In this document: positions 9,470 to 18,071 of the stretch, in pieces
Layout of the letters: every line of letters starts with the position of its first letter
Position numbering within the stretch: position 1 is the first letter of the stretch
Source: an uncultured Bacteroidales bacterium
GTDB taxonomy: Bacteria; Bacteroidota; Bacteroidia; Bacteroidales; UBA932
Length of the DNA: 64,000 nt
Assembly: GCA_905235675.1 (NCBI GenBank)
Contig: CAJONC010000001.1
Location: 164,137 to 228,136 of the forward strand
Direction of reading: 5' to 3'
Notes under the pieces: generated by a model
The model's input: only the letters and a program-made list of their open reading frames with translations
Databases searched by the model: none
What the model was told of the DNA's origin: nothing
Position numbers and translations under genes: made by a program

Positions 9470-9933
9470 ACTTCAGGCAGCTTTACGCCTTCGGGCATGA
9501 AGAGGGAGGTGTCGCCATTGTGGCGGAGGATGTCGCGTACGGCCGAGGAGGAGATATGCGCGAATTCCTGGGCGGTAGGGATGATGATGGTTTCAATTTC
9601 GGGAGCAAGCCTGCGGTTGGCATCTGCGATGCTGCGCTCGTTCTCGAAATCGAGCATGTTCCTCACGCCCCTCACTATATGCCTGATACCCAGTTGCCTG
9701 CATATATCCACGGTGAGGCCGTCATAATTTATTATGCGGATTCCCTTAATGCCGGCAGTCGCCTGGGCGATTATGTCCAGTTTCTGCTCGGTGCTGAAGA
9801 ATCCCCGTTTGTCCTGGTTGACACCGACTGCCACCACAACCTCGTCGAACATGGTGAGAGCCCTTTTGAGGATGTTGAGATGACCCGCGGTAAAGGGGTC
9901 GAAGGACCCCGGAAACAATGCTACAGTTGCCAA
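9466..9933 (-). CDS. coaD: Phosphopantetheine adenylyltransferase
   Basis: CoaD transfers AMP from ATP to 4'-phosphopantetheine in the fourth step of coenzyme A synthesis. The nucleotidyltransferase signature 'ALFPGSFDPFTAGHLNIL' (T/HxGH) opens the protein. 'IRIINYDGLTVDICRQ', 'HIVRGVRNMLDFENE' and 'TAQEFAHISSSAVRDI' are the other conserved blocks, including the ISSS loop. I place the start at the TTG at 9931-9933, which gives MATVALFPGSFDPFT, the usual N-terminus. The only in-frame ATG (9993) would add a 20-residue basic extension lying inside ung. With the TTG start the gene overlaps the ung stop by 13 bases. Confidence 0.92.
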   Translation of the reverse strand: MATVALFPGSFDPFTAGHLNILKRALTMFDEVVVAVGVNQDKRGFFSTEQKLDIIAQATAGIKGIRIINYDGLTVDICRQLGIRHIVRGVRNMLDFENERSIADANRRLAPEIETIIIPTAQEFAHISSSAVRDILRHNGDTSLFMPEGVKLPEV

Positions 9934-10589
9934 TTTATAGGAGTTTTGTTTTCGTTTACGAGTATTTGGTTCGCCTTGCTGAAATGCCTGCAACCGAAGA
10001 ACGCTCCCCCTGCAAGGGGCGAGGGATGCGCGGCTTCCAGCACATAGTGCCTGGAAGTGTCGATCAGGCTTCGCTTGCTGCGGGCGAAATTGCCCCAGAG
10101 CATGAATACAATGCCGTCGCAGTTGTCGGAAAGATAACTTATCACGGCATCGGTAAATTCCTGCCAGCCTATCTTGCTGTGAGAGGCCGGCTGCCCTCCC
10201 CTGACTGTCAGGACGCTGTTCAGCAGCAGCACTCCCTGCCTTGCCCAGCCCTCAAGGTTGGGGCGTCCGCTCATCTTTACGCCGAGGTCGGACTCTATTT
10301 CCCTGAAAATGTTTTTGAGTGAAGGAGGCGCCGGAATCCCGTCGGGGACCGAAAACGACAGGCCCATCGCCTGCCCCGGCCCATGATAGGGATCCTGCCC
10401 GAGAATCACCACTTTCACTTCGTCCACAGGCGTGAGTTCAAAGGCCTTGAAGATGCTTCTCCCGGGAGGGTAGACCGTCTGTCCGGAAGCCTTTTCATTA
10501 TGCAGAAATTCGACAAGCTTTCCGAAATAAGGCTTGTCGAACTCGGAGGAAAGGGCTTTCTTCCAGCTCTGTTCTATTTGTACATCCAT
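9921..10589 (-). CDS. ung: Uracil-DNA glycosylase, family 1
   Basis: Ung removes uracil from DNA to start base excision repair. All family 1 motifs are present in 222 residues: water-activating GQDPYH with 'GPGQAMGLSFSVPDG', uracil-binding 'LLLNSVLTVR', and the DNA-intercalation HPSPLA loop ('EAAHPSPLAGGAFFGCRHFSKAN'). The length is that of normal Ung. The start codon shares one base with the lon stop (TGATG), and the 3' end runs into coaD, so it is embedded in the lon-ung-coaD operon. There is no signal peptide; it is cytosolic. Confidence 0.97.
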   Translation of the reverse strand: MDVQIEQSWKKALSSEFDKPYFGKLVEFLHNEKASGQTVYPPGRSIFKAFELTPVDEVKVVILGQDPYHGPGQAMGLSFSVPDGIPAPPSLKNIFREIESDLGVKMSGRPNLEGWARQGVLLLNSVLTVRGGQPASHSKIGWQEFTDAVISYLSDNCDGIVFMLWGNFARSKRSLIDTSRHYVLEAAHPSPLAGGAFFGCRHFSKANQILVNENKTPINWQL

Positions 10590-12997
10590 CAGAAAACGAA
10601 GGCTATTACATCGTCAATGGTATTCACATAATGGAAGTCCAGGCCCTTGACATAAATTTCCTTTATGTCTTCTATGTCCCTGCGGTTCTCCCCGCTCAGC
10701 ACTATGGTGTTCACTCCGGCGCGCTTGGCGGCAAGTATCTTCTCCTTGATGCCGCCCACGGGGAGCACCCTGCCGCGCAGCGTCATCTCCCCCGTCATGG
10801 CTATGCCTTTGCGTATGCCCTGCCCCCTGAGCGCGGACACCATAGATGTCACCATGGTGATACCGGCGGAAGGGCCGTCCTTGGGAACGGCACCCTCGGG
10901 CACATGGACATGTATGTCCTTTTCGGCGAAAGTCTTGGAGTCGATATTCGCCATTTCGGGATGGGCCTTGATATATTGGTAGGCAATGGTGGCGGATTCC
11001 TTCATCACGTCGCCGAGGCTTCCCGTCATAGTCAGGACGCCCTTGCCGTTGCTCACCGAGCTCTCCACGAAGAGGATTTCCCCTCCAAGCTGGGTCCAGG
11101 CGAGTCCGGTAACGATTCCGGGGCCCTCATTGCCTTTCTGCATATCGTGGAATGCGGTGGGAAGCCCGAGGTACTCTTTCAGGTGTTCCTTCTTTATGAC
11201 CTCCGGATGTTCCTCACCGAGGGCGATCTTCTTGGCGGTCACGCGGGCGAGTTTCGCAATCTGCTTCTCGAGGCCGCGCACTCCCGATTCGTGGGTGTAA
11301 CTGTCTATTATCTCGCGCATTGCCGCGGCATCCACCTTCAAATCATCCTTGGAGAGCCCGTGCTCGCCCAACTGCTTGGGCAGCAGGAAGTGCCTGGCGA
11401 TCTGAAGCTTCTCCTCCGCGAGATAACCGGTGACGTTTATCACTTCCATCCTGTCGAGCAGGGCGGGCTGCACTGTGGATATGGTGTTGGCCGTAGTGAT
11501 GAACAGCACATTGGAGAGGTCGTAGTCCAGGTCGAGATAGTTGTCGTGGAAGGTGGTGTTCTGCTCGGGATCCAGGGCTTCCAGCAAGGCGGAAGAGGGG
11601 TCGCCCTTGAAGTCGGCCGCGAGCTTGTCGATCTCGTCCAGCACGATTACGGGGTTCGAAGTGCCGGCACGGGCGATTCCGTTCAGGATGCGTCCGGGAA
11701 GGGCTCCCACGTAGGTCTTGCGGTGGCCGCGTATCTCAGCCTCGTCGTGCATGCCGCCGAGGGAGATGCGTACATACTTGCGTCCCAGAGCCTTCGCTAT
11801 GCTCTTCCCGAGGCTGGTCTTGCCGACGCCGGGAGGCCCATAGAGGCAGAGGATGGGCGATTTCATGTTCCCCTTGAGCTTGAGCACTGCGAGATACTCG
11901 ATTATGCGGTCCTTCACGGTTTCGAGTCCGTAATGGTCGTCATCGAGCACCTTCTGCGCATGCTTCAGGTCCAGATTGTCCTCGCTGGTTTCGTTCCAGG
12001 GAAGATTCAGTATGAAATCCAGATAATTGTACTGTATGCTGTAGTCCGGAGAACTCGGATTGTAGCGTGTCAGCCGGTTGAGTTCCTTGTCGAATACCTC
12101 GGCAATCTCTTCGGGCCAGTTCTTTTTCTCGGCGCGGGCCTTCAGGGCATCGATGTCGTCGCCATCGTCCATCCCGAGTTCCTCCTGGATGGTACGCAGC
12201 TGGCTGTTCAGGTAGTATTCGCGCTGCTGCTGGTCGATCTCCGACTTCACCTTCTGGTTGATGTCCTGCTTTATCTTGTTGAGTTCCAGCTCGTTGTTAA
12301 GCATGCTCAGGAGCTTCATCGCACGGACCTTCATGTCGTCGTACTGCAGCAGCTCCATCTTGTCGGCAAAGTCGTCGACCTCCACGGTGGTGGCAATGAA
12401 GTTCACCAGGAACTGGAAATTGTCGATTCCGCGGATGGCGGCTATCGCTTCGCGCGAGGCCATCGAGGAATTGCGTATGATGTGCCCCGCCTGCTCCTTC
12501 AGGGAGTCCGCGATGGCTTTGATGGCCGTGGGATCCGCGTCCTGCAGATAATCGTCGAGATAATGCACCCTGCCCGTAAGATAGGGGTCATAGTCAATGA
12601 TTGCATCCAGCGACAGCCGCTTGAAGCCCTGCAATATGGCCGTGATGGTGCCGTCCGGCATCTCAAGGCTCTTGATAATTTTGGCGACCGTGCCATATTG
12701 ATAAAGGTCATCCGCCGAGGGCTCCTCCACGGTCATGTCGGTCTGGGGTACGCAGGCGATGAACATGTCGCGGTCTTCGGCATCCTTGATGAGGCGGATG
12801 GACTTTTCCCTCCCTATGGTGATGGGGAAGATGGTCCCCGGGAAGAGCACTGCGTTGCGCAGGGCCAGCACGGGGAGCACGTCGGGAAGAATGGATTCGT
12901 CTATCTTGAGAAGGCCATCTCCCTGCATTACAGGGATAATGCTCACTTCCGCACCGGACGGCATCGCGTTGAAATCTATATCTTCGTCAAATCTCAT
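10589..12997 (-). CDS. lon: ATP-dependent protease Lon
   Basis: Lon is the cytosolic AAA+ serine protease that degrades misfolded and regulatory proteins. In its 802 residues the LON substrate-binding domain (about 35-230) is followed by a coiled-coil linker, the AAA+ module with Walker [10 protein letters not shown] and Walker B '[10 protein letters not shown]', and the protease domain. The catalytic dyad is Ser710 ([10 protein letters not shown]) with Lys753 ([10 protein letters not shown]), the same 43-residue spacing as in E. coli Lon. The N-terminus is longer than in E. coli (an acidic '[15 protein letters not shown]' stretch), as in other Bacteroidota. It heads the operon lon-ung-coaD-DUF5106-M16 and has its own promoter at 13040-13070. 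Confidence 0.98.
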   Translation of the reverse strand: MRFDEDIDFNAMPSGAEVSIIPVMQGDGLLKIDESILPDVLPVLALRNAVLFPGTIFPITIGREKSIRLIKDAEDRDMFIACVPQTDMTVEEPSADDLYQYGTVAKIIKSLEMPDGTITAILQGFKRLSLDAIIDYDPYLTGRVHYLDDYLQDADPTAIKAIADSLKEQAGHIIRNSSMASREAIAAIRGIDNFQFLVNFIATTVEVDDFADKMELLQYDDMKVRAMKLLSMLNNELELNKIKQDINQKVKSEIDQQQREYYLNSQLRTIQEELGMDDGDDIDALKARAEKKNWPEEIAEVFDKELNRLTRYNPSSPDYSIQYNYLDFILNLPWNETSEDNLDLKHAQKVLDDDHYGLETVKDRIIEYLAVLKLKGNMKSPILCLYGPPGVGKTSLGKSIAKALGRKYVRISLGGMHDEAEIRGHRKTYVGALPGRILNGIARAGTSNPVIVLDEIDKLAADFKGDPSSALLEALDPEQNTTFHDNYLDLDYDLSNVLFITTANTISTVQPALLDRMEVINVTGYLAEEKLQIARHFLLPKQLGEHGLSKDDLKVDAAAMREIIDSYTHESGVRGLEKQIAKLARVTAKKIALGEEHPEVIKKEHLKEYLGLPTAFHDMQKGNEGPGIVTGLAWTQLGGEILFVESSVSNGKGVLTMTGSLGDVMKESATIAYQYIKAHPEMANIDSKTFAEKDIHVHVPEGAVPKDGPSAGITMVTSMVSALRGQGIRKGIAMTGEMTLRGRVLPVGGIKEKILAAKRAGVNTIVLSGENRRDIEDIKEIYVKGLDFHYVNTIDDVIAFVF

Positions 12998-13039
12998 AAT
13001 GTCAAAATGTCAGTAAATTGGTACTATACACCACAGACG

Positions 13040-13070
13040 CAAATATAGTCAATCTCCGTGCCACTGCCAA
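13040..13070 (-). promoter_or_regulatory. Bacteroidota-type promoter for lon
   Basis: On the minus strand TTG (13068-13070) and TATATTTG (13040-13047) are 20 nt apart, matching the Bacteroidota primary sigma consensus (TTTG, 19-21, TAnnTTTG). The predicted start leaves a leader of about 35-40 nt before the lon ATG. No heat-shock operator could be recognised. Confidence 0.7.
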
Positions 13071-13119
13071 TACAAAGGAAAAAATGTTGTCAAAAAGCCT
13101 GTTATTCTTCCGTCAGGAT

Positions 13120-13150
13120 TTTGAATATTAAAAAATTAAGTATAATTTTG
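13120..13150 (+). promoter_or_regulatory. Bacteroidota-type promoter for the HU gene
   Basis: TTTG at 13120-13123 and TAATTTTG at 13143-13150 are separated by 19 nt, a near-perfect Bacteroidota consensus. The box continues as CAGTCC, the extension also seen at tRNA-Leu. It leaves a leader of about 55 nt, A-rich just before the HU ATG (aaacgaaaaaaaatt), the usual substitute for a Shine-Dalgarno in this phylum. Confidence 0.8.
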
Positions 13151-13212
13151 CAGTCCCGAAAAAGAAGATAACAAGTTTTAACATAGCTAACTAAACTAAA
13201 CGAAAAAAAATT

Positions 13213-13488
13213 ATGACAAAAGCAGACATCGTTAACGAGATTGCCAAAAACACCGGCATCGAGAAGATTCAGGTTCAGGTTGTAGTTGAGGAATTCATGG
13301 CAGCCGTCAAGAATTCGGTTTCCAAGGGCCAGCCCGTTTACCTCCGTGGTTTCGGCAGCTTCATCATCAAGCACCGCGCAGAGAAGGCAGCCCGCAACAT
13401 CACCAAGAAGACCACCATCAACATCCCCGCACACGATGTACCGGCCTTCAAACCCGCAAAAGTGTTTGTTGCTTCGCTCCAGAAATAA
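13213..13488 (+). CDS. HU/IHF family DNA-binding protein
   Basis: This is a 91-residue nucleoid protein that bends and compacts DNA. The N-terminal helices (MTKADIVNEIAKNTGIEKIQV) are followed by the 'GQPVYLRGFGSFIIKHRAEKAARN' segment, equivalent to the conserved GFGxF region, and a DNA-gripping arm with the intercalating proline ('INIPAHDVPAFKPAKVF'). Length and motifs are those of canonical HU. It has its own strong promoter and is followed by the small basic protein 18 bases downstream, so the two are probably cotranscribed. Confidence 0.95.
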   Translation: MTKADIVNEIAKNTGIEKIQVQVVVEEFMAAVKNSVSKGQPVYLRGFGSFIIKHRAEKAARNITKKTTINIPAHDVPAFKPAKVFVASLQK

Positions 13489-13506
13489 TCTTTAACAAAT
13501 TATATT

Positions 13507-13596
13507 ATGCCAAGCGGTAAAAAGAGAAAAAGACATAAAATGGCTACGCACAAGCGTAAAAAGCGCTTGCGCCTCAACAGACACAAGAAGAAATAG
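13507..13596 (+). CDS. 29-residue basic protein, AURKAIP1/COX24-like
   Basis: The ORF runs ATG 13507 to TAG 13594-13596 and encodes 29 residues, of which 17 are Lys, Arg or His (MPSGKKRKRHKMATHKRKKR, then LRLNRHKKK). Very similar tiny proteins are conserved across Bacteroidota and are annotated with the AURKAIP1/COX24 domain, which in mitochondria is the C-terminus of ribosomal protein mS38. The composition and family link suggest an rRNA-binding, ribosome-associated role; that is inference. It lies between HU and a hairpin with a T-rich tail, likely in the HU transcript. Confidence 0.85.
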   Translation: MPSGKKRKRHKMATHKRKKRLRLNRHKKK

Positions 13597-13601
13597 TCGA
13601 C

Positions 13602-13639
13602 AGAGGCTCGTACGGGGGATCCGGCGGGCCTCTTTGTTT
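13602..13639 (+). terminator. Probable terminator after the HU operon
   Basis: AGAGGC (13602-13607) can pair with GCCTCT (13628-13633), enclosing a 20-nt GC-rich loop and followed by TTGTTT. The stem is only 6 bp, so the call is tentative. It lies between the small basic protein and the RNase G gene. Confidence 0.45.
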
Positions 13640-13666
13640 AATTACACTTACCAATAATTTTCCACA

Positions 13667-15244
13667 ATGGACGAACAGAAAGTCGAAAAGATCGAAAAAG
13701 ACCTTGTGGTAGAGGAGACTCCCTCCGAAGTACGCATAGCGCTGCTGGAGAACCATCGCCTGATGGAACTCAACAGGGAGTCGAACCAGGGCCACGGATT
13801 TTCGGTAGGAAGCGTCTTCCTCGGCAGAGTGAAAAAACTGCTTCCCTCGCTCAACGCGGCTTTCGTGGACATAGGCGACAACAAGGAAGCCTTCATCCAT
13901 TACCTTGACCTCGGTTTCCACTTTACCGCGTTCGACACCTTCGTGCGCGAAAGCAATCCCAACCGCGACCTCAAGGAACTGTACTCATCCATCAGGCTCG
14001 GCCCCATACTCGAAAAGGAGGGCCGTATCGAAGACCACCTGAAGGTGGGCCAGATGATTCCGGTACAGATAGTGAAGGAACCCATCTCCACGAAGGGCTC
14101 GCGACTCACTGCGGAAATTTCATTGGCAGGACGCAACATAGTACTGCTGCCTTTCGCCGAAAAGGTCAGCGTGTCGCAGAAGATCTCATCAAAAGAAGAG
14201 AAGAAAAGGCTGGAGGCCCTCGTCCGCAGCATACTTCCCAAGAATTACGGGGCTATCATCCGCACGGCCGCCGAAGGCAAGAATGCCAGCGTGCTCGTAG
14301 CCGAAGTGCAGAGCCTCATCGACAAATGGGAAGCCTCATGGCAGAAGATCGCACAGTCCAAGGGCATACAGCTGCTTTTCACCGAGTATTCCAAAACTAC
14401 CACCATTCTCCGTGACCTGCTTAACGAATCGTTCAGCAACATCTATGTGAACGACGGCAAGATTTACGAAGAAACCAGAAAGTACATCTCCCTCATTTCC
14501 CCCGAGCAGGAGAAAATCGTTAAACTCTACGACGGCAAGGAGCCCATCTTCGACCATTTCGAAGTGACCCGCCAGATAAAGAGTTCCTTCGGCAAGGTCG
14601 TCCCGATGAAACAGGGCGCATATCTGGTTATAGAAACCACCGAGGCGCTCAACGTCGTGGATGTCAACAGCGGCATCAGGGCAAAGACCTCCGACCAGGA
14701 GCAGAACAGCTTCGAGGTAAACAGGCTCGCAGCCGAAGAAATCGCAAGGCAGCTCAGGCTGCGCGACATGGGTGGCATAGTGATAGTCGATTTCATCGAC
14801 ATGGAAACCCAGGAACACCGCAACGAACTCTTCAAGTACATGACCGAACTGATGTCGAACGACCGTGCAAAGCACAACGTGCTGCCTCTCACAAAGTTCG
14901 GCCTGATGCAGATCACCCGCCAGCGCATCCGCCCCGTCACCGAAATAAACGTGACGGAGAAATGCCCGCTCTGCCACGGCACAGGCAAAATTTCGTCGAC
15001 GCTGATAATCGACGAGCAGATAGAAAGGAGGCTCGCCTACTACACGGGAGAAAAGGGTTTCAGGGATCTCACCCTGCGCACCAGCCCCATACTCGGGGCC
15101 TACCTTACCCGCGGCAGCTTCGGATCGTCTTACCTGGCAAAATGGAAACGCAAGTACCGCTGCAAGCTGAAACTGGTGGAATCCACCTCGAACAGCATCC
15201 TGCAATATGAATTTCTGAATCCCAAGAATGAAGTTCTTGAATAA
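13667..15244 (+). CDS. rng: Ribonuclease E/G family protein
   Basis: This endoribonuclease cleaves single-stranded AU-rich RNA in rRNA and mRNA processing. The 525 residues contain an S1 RNA-binding domain in the first 120 ('VGSVFLGRVKKLLPSLNAAFVDIGDNKEAFIHY'), an RNase H-like/5'-sensor region, the catalytic 'NVVDVNSG' and 'GGIVIVDFIDME' aspartate blocks, and the Zn-link CPLCHGTG near residue 435. There is no long C-terminal scaffold, so it is RNase G-like in length. It appears to be followed in the same transcript by rpiB 11 bases downstream. No signal peptide; cytosolic. Confidence 0.95.
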   Translation: MDEQKVEKIEKDLVVEETPSEVRIALLENHRLMELNRESNQGHGFSVGSVFLGRVKKLLPSLNAAFVDIGDNKEAFIHYLDLGFHFTAFDTFVRESNPNRDLKELYSSIRLGPILEKEGRIEDHLKVGQMIPVQIVKEPISTKGSRLTAEISLAGRNIVLLPFAEKVSVSQKISSKEEKKRLEALVRSILPKNYGAIIRTAAEGKNASVLVAEVQSLIDKWEASWQKIAQSKGIQLLFTEYSKTTTILRDLLNESFSNIYVNDGKIYEETRKYISLISPEQEKIVKLYDGKEPIFDHFEVTRQIKSSFGKVVPMKQGAYLVIETTEALNVVDVNSGIRAKTSDQEQNSFEVNRLAAEEIARQLRLRDMGGIVIVDFIDMETQEHRNELFKYMTELMSNDRAKHNVLPLTKFGLMQITRQRIRPVTEINVTEKCPLCHGTGKISSTLIIDEQIERRLAYYTGEKGFRDLTLRTSPILGAYLTRGSFGSSYLAKWKRKYRCKLKLVESTSNSILQYEFLNPKNEVLE

Positions 15245-15255
15245 AACACAAAGTC

Positions 15256-15687
15256 ATGAAAATAGGAATATGTTCAGACCACGCAGGTTTGGAATACAAG
15301 TCAAAACTTATTTCCTACCTTCTCGGAAAAGGCTATGAAGTCGTGAACTTCGGCACCGACAGCTGCGACAGCTGCGATTATCCCGATTTTGCGCATCCCC
15401 TCGCGAACGCAATCGAAGCAGGAGAATGCGAGCTCGGAATCGCAATCTGCGGCACCGGCAACGGAATGGCGATAACCCTGAACCATCACAGGGGAATACG
15501 CGCTGGGCTTGCCTGGAACAACGCGATAGGCGCCCTTGTAAAGGAGCACAACAACGCCAATGTGCTGGTGCTTCCCGCACGCTTCATCTCCTACAGGATG
15601 GCGGTTTCCATAGTCCGCACCTGGCTCACCACCGAATTCGCCGGAGGGCGGCACCAGAGAAGGATAGACAAGATCACCGAATGCTGA
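15256..15687 (+). CDS. rpiB: Ribose-5-phosphate isomerase B
   Basis: RpiB interconverts ribose-5-phosphate and ribulose-5-phosphate in the pentose phosphate pathway. The 143 residues start with 'KIGICSDHAGLEYK' (DHAG, phosphate/sugar binding). They include the active-site Cys loop ICGTGNGMAI, 'IRAGLAWN' and 'HNNANVLVLPARF', all diagnostic of RpiB rather than LacAB. The C-terminus ('GGRHQRRIDKI') is the usual end. It sits 11 bases after rng and ends just before a strong terminator. Confidence 0.95.
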   Translation: MKIGICSDHAGLEYKSKLISYLLGKGYEVVNFGTDSCDSCDYPDFAHPLANAIEAGECELGIAICGTGNGMAITLNHHRGIRAGLAWNNAIGALVKEHNNANVLVLPARFISYRMAVSIVRTWLTTEFAGGRHQRRIDKITEC

Positions 15688-15729
15688 AAAAAGAGGCCGG
15701 CACTGAAAAGTACCGGCCTCTTTTTTTTG
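15686..15729. terminator. Bidirectional intrinsic terminator (rpiB / tRNA-Leu)
   Basis: AGAGGCCGG (15692-15700) pairs perfectly with CCGGCCTCT (15713-15721) around a 12-nt loop. The plus strand continues into eight T residues, and the minus strand into six T residues (A run at 15686-15692). It can therefore end both rpiB on the plus strand and tRNA-Leu on the minus strand. Confidence 0.9.
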
Positions 15730-15730
15730 T

Positions 15731-15812
15731 GCGGGAGATCAGAGTCGAACTGACACGTCGCAATTGACACTAGCTCCTGAAACTAGCGCGTCTACCATTT
15801 CGCCACTCCCGC
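15731..15812 (-). tRNA. tRNA-Leu (anticodon CAG)
   Basis: An 82-nt class II tRNA with acceptor GCGGGAG paired to CTCCCGC, D arm GCG...CGC, anticodon stem CTAGT/GCTAG with loop TTCAGGA (anticodon CAG), an extended variable arm, and T loop TTCGACT. The 3' CCA is not encoded, consistent with the CCA-adding enzyme at 58844-60340. Confidence 0.95.
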
Positions 15813-15822
15813 TAGCGGACTG

Positions 15823-15830
15823 CAAAGATA
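15823..15830 (-). promoter_or_regulatory. -7 box of the tRNA-Leu promoter
   Basis: On the minus strand TATCTTTG is followed by CAGTCCG and then, about 10 nt on, the tRNA 5' end. This is a Bacteroidota -7 element at the right distance for a start at or just before the tRNA. A clear TTTG -33 element was not found. Confidence 0.6.
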
Positions 15831-15839
15831 GTAATTTTT

Positions 15840-16379
15840 TTAGAAAATATAACTCAGCGCGAAGATAATGTCATGGGGAAGCAGGAAAGTGCCGTCTCCG
15901 GAGCCGGTGACACGTCCGCATGTAGGGCAGGCATAGCTCGTGTATTTCGAATATCCGGTCCAGAGGCCTGCTCCCACGTCGATGTTGAAATGCTTACCCA
16001 GCATCTTGGAATAACCCGCGGAAAGTCCTGCGCCGTAACGGTCCCCCTCCGAAGTCACGAGGGTGACTGATTCGGATTCATTGAATTCCTGATACTGCAC
16101 TTTGGCGCACATCCACCATCCCGAGTAGATATGCCAGGGCCAGTAGCGCGAACCCAGGGAGTAAAGCTGCTGGCGATATTGTCCGAGCGGATCGTATTTG
16201 ACTCCGGCATTGACGCTCCAATGCCGCGAAAAGCCGTAGGATGCCTCGACATTGGCCGTCCCCGTACGGGCATAATCGGCAATGTTGGTGGAGAGAGACA
16301 ATTCCTGGGCGCCGGCGCCCGCCTCCGCCAGGGCCACGGCGGATGCCAGCAGGGCTGCAACAATAAGATACTTTTTCAT
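15840..16379 (-). CDS. DUF3575-type outer-membrane-associated protein
   Basis: The 179-residue product has a signal peptide (MKKYLIVAALLASAVALAEAGAGA) and alternating beta strands ending in an aromatic residue (ALSYIF-stop), typical of small outer-membrane barrels. 'GFSRHWSVNAGVKY', 'YWPWHIYSGWWMCAKVQYQEF' and 'YACPTCGR' resemble the pattern of DUF3575 proteins, often found with fimbrial or surface loci in Bacteroidota. The function is unknown. It starts 11 bases after the stop of the lipoprotein gene at 16391-17983, so both are likely one transcript. Family assignment is by pattern memory. Confidence 0.7.
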   Translation of the reverse strand: MKKYLIVAALLASAVALAEAGAGAQELSLSTNIADYARTGTANVEASYGFSRHWSVNAGVKYDPLGQYRQQLYSLGSRYWPWHIYSGWWMCAKVQYQEFNESESVTLVTSEGDRYGAGLSAGYSKMLGKHFNIDVGAGLWTGYSKYTSYACPTCGRVTGSGDGTFLLPHDIIFALSYIF

Positions 16380-16390
16380 ATTTCTGCTGT

Positions 16391-17983
16391 TTAACGGTAA
16401 TAACGATTGAAAGCCATGGCGATATTGGTCTGGAATTCAGGATACAGGCTTTTCAGCTTCTCGCAGAGGGACTCGCGGTCGGTAACATCCTCCTCCATAG
16501 CCTTGGATATCATAAAACGGTTAAGTCCCCTGTCGTCAAGGTACATGAATATCTGCGGGAAGAACCACCATGAAGTGCCGAAGACAGCCTCCGACTCCGG
16601 ATAACGCTCCCTGTACATCATTGTCTCGACATAATATGCCCACATTTCCGAGACCTCGCACAGGCCTGCCTCCTCTTCCCCTCCCGTACCGTAGGCCTCC
16701 ATTCCGGAGGTGATGAAACTCGTGATTATGAATTCAATCAATTTGTTCCAGAAGCCCTTCCCCACCTGCTGGTAATGAGTAGCATGGGCAAGTTCATGCA
16801 CGGTGGACGAATAGATGGACGCATAGTCGTTGCAATGAGCCGTTCCGAGCGTGATGTCAGGAAGAAACCATTTTACCACGAAGGCATAATCTCCGAGATA
16901 TTCGCTTATTTTGGTCCCCTCTATTACAGCCCCGTGCTGCATCATAAGCGTACTGCTCGAACTCAGTCTGCTGAAAATCCATACCCTGACATTAGTAGGC
17001 GGAGCCTTCATGGAGACCTTGTCGTTCGCGCATTTCTCGAAATAATCCCAGATTGCATTGTTCACGACGCAGCGCGTAAATACTGTCCTGTCATCCTCCT
17101 GCCGCACCTCCATGTCGCAGCCGGAAGGCTCATGCTTCCCCATATTGGAGACGGAGCCCCCTACCAGAATCAGGTTCAAGCCGATTCCGAAACCTTTTTT
17201 ATTCTTGAAAACCAGCCAGTAACGCGGATTGGACGAGAAGGATTTGTCAATGGAATAATAGCCGTTTTCATCGGTGTACGCCTGCCCTATCTTCACAAAT
17301 ACATTGCACGATACCCTGACACCCTTCACGCCCTCCACCTCGTCCGGCCGGCGGCTGTCCACCACCGTCACCCTTCCTTCCGGCTTCGCGGCCGAAGCCT
17401 TGGTGAGGCTTCTGTCCGAAAGCATTGCGGCATTGCCGGTAAGCCGGAACGATTCCCGTTCCACCGCATCCCAGTCAATTCCGTCAGGGTCGGACCTCGT
17501 AACCACCTCGTGTTCCGTGATATGGCAGGGATAGAGTATCTCGTAGCGTATTCCCCGCGGAAATATGAAATCGGGGCTCACGACAGCATACTGCCAGGTG
17601 ATGTCCCCTTCGGGAACCGATGGATCGTGGTAGTAGTCGCCTTCGCGTATAATTTCATAATTTACAGGATGGTCTATCATCTGCACGCCCAGCGAATCGA
17701 GTTTGTCGTACTCTTCCTGACAGGACGGCAGGAAACGGACATATACATCGGTAGTACTGACGGAAACGGATTCCGCCTTGGTGGGATAGAGCGAAGCCAG
17801 GGCTTTGGTGACATTTGATACCGAATAGGGGTCGTCGAGTTTTTTCCCGAGAACCATCATTCCGTGGCCGAGCTCAGAATCGTACACCATCGTCCTGTCA
17901 TCGGGCGACAGCGAATCGAGACCGCAGGACACCATGCCCGCCAGGCACAGCGCAGTCAAGACAAGATGTTCAAACTTTTTCAT
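16391..17983 (-). CDS. Large lipoprotein with HELAH zinc-peptidase-like motif
   Basis: I do not recognise a named family over the full 530 residues. The N-terminus is a lipoprotein signal (MKKFEHLVLTALCLAGMVSCG, lipobox MVSC), so it is membrane-anchored. A carboxypeptidase-regulatory-like segment (about 205-270: 'GRVTVVDSRRPDEVEGVKGVRVSCNVFV' then 'TDENGYYSI') suggests a beta-sandwich. The C-terminal third has H396-E-L-A-H400 ('STVHELAHATHYQQVG') and glutamates near 443-446 ('CEVSEMWAYYVE'), compatible with a gluzincin zinc site of the HExxH + E type. Peptidase activity is inferred from this motif only. A -7-like box (TATTTTTG) lies at 18007-18014 upstream. It precedes the DUF3575 gene in the same direction. 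Confidence 0.7.
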   Translation of the reverse strand: MKKFEHLVLTALCLAGMVSCGLDSLSPDDRTMVYDSELGHGMMVLGKKLDDPYSVSNVTKALASLYPTKAESVSVSTTDVYVRFLPSCQEEYDKLDSLGVQMIDHPVNYEIIREGDYYHDPSVPEGDITWQYAVVSPDFIFPRGIRYEILYPCHITEHEVVTRSDPDGIDWDAVERESFRLTGNAAMLSDRSLTKASAAKPEGRVTVVDSRRPDEVEGVKGVRVSCNVFVKIGQAYTDENGYYSIDKSFSSNPRYWLVFKNKKGFGIGLNLILVGGSVSNMGKHEPSGCDMEVRQEDDRTVFTRCVVNNAIWDYFEKCANDKVSMKAPPTNVRVWIFSRLSSSSTLMMQHGAVIEGTKISEYLGDYAFVVKWFLPDITLGTAHCNDYASIYSSTVHELAHATHYQQVGKGFWNKLIEFIITSFITSGMEAYGTGGEEEAGLCEVSEMWAYYVETMMYRERYPESEAVFGTSWWFFPQIFMYLDDRGLNRFMISKAMEEDVTDRESLCEKLKSLYPEFQTNIAMAFNRYYR

Positions 17984-18006
17984 TTCCTTTCATTTTGGTC
18001 CGCAGG

Positions 18007-18014
18007 CAAAAATA
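18007..18014 (-). promoter_or_regulatory. -7 box upstream of the HELAH lipoprotein gene
   Basis: TATTTTTG on the minus strand lies 24 nt before the ATG at 17983. There is no obvious TTTG at the -33 distance, only a T run. Confidence 0.4.
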
Positions 18015-18071
18015 ACAGGCCAAAGCCGTTTAAAAAGCTTGAAAACGTTTAATTGTAATTGCACCGCCTGC

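Noticed and set aside
10631..13048. An 805-residue open frame on the plus strand opposite lon
   Set aside because: It mirrors lon codon by codon (His/Val/Leu-rich shadow), has no recognisable domain, and lon is certain.
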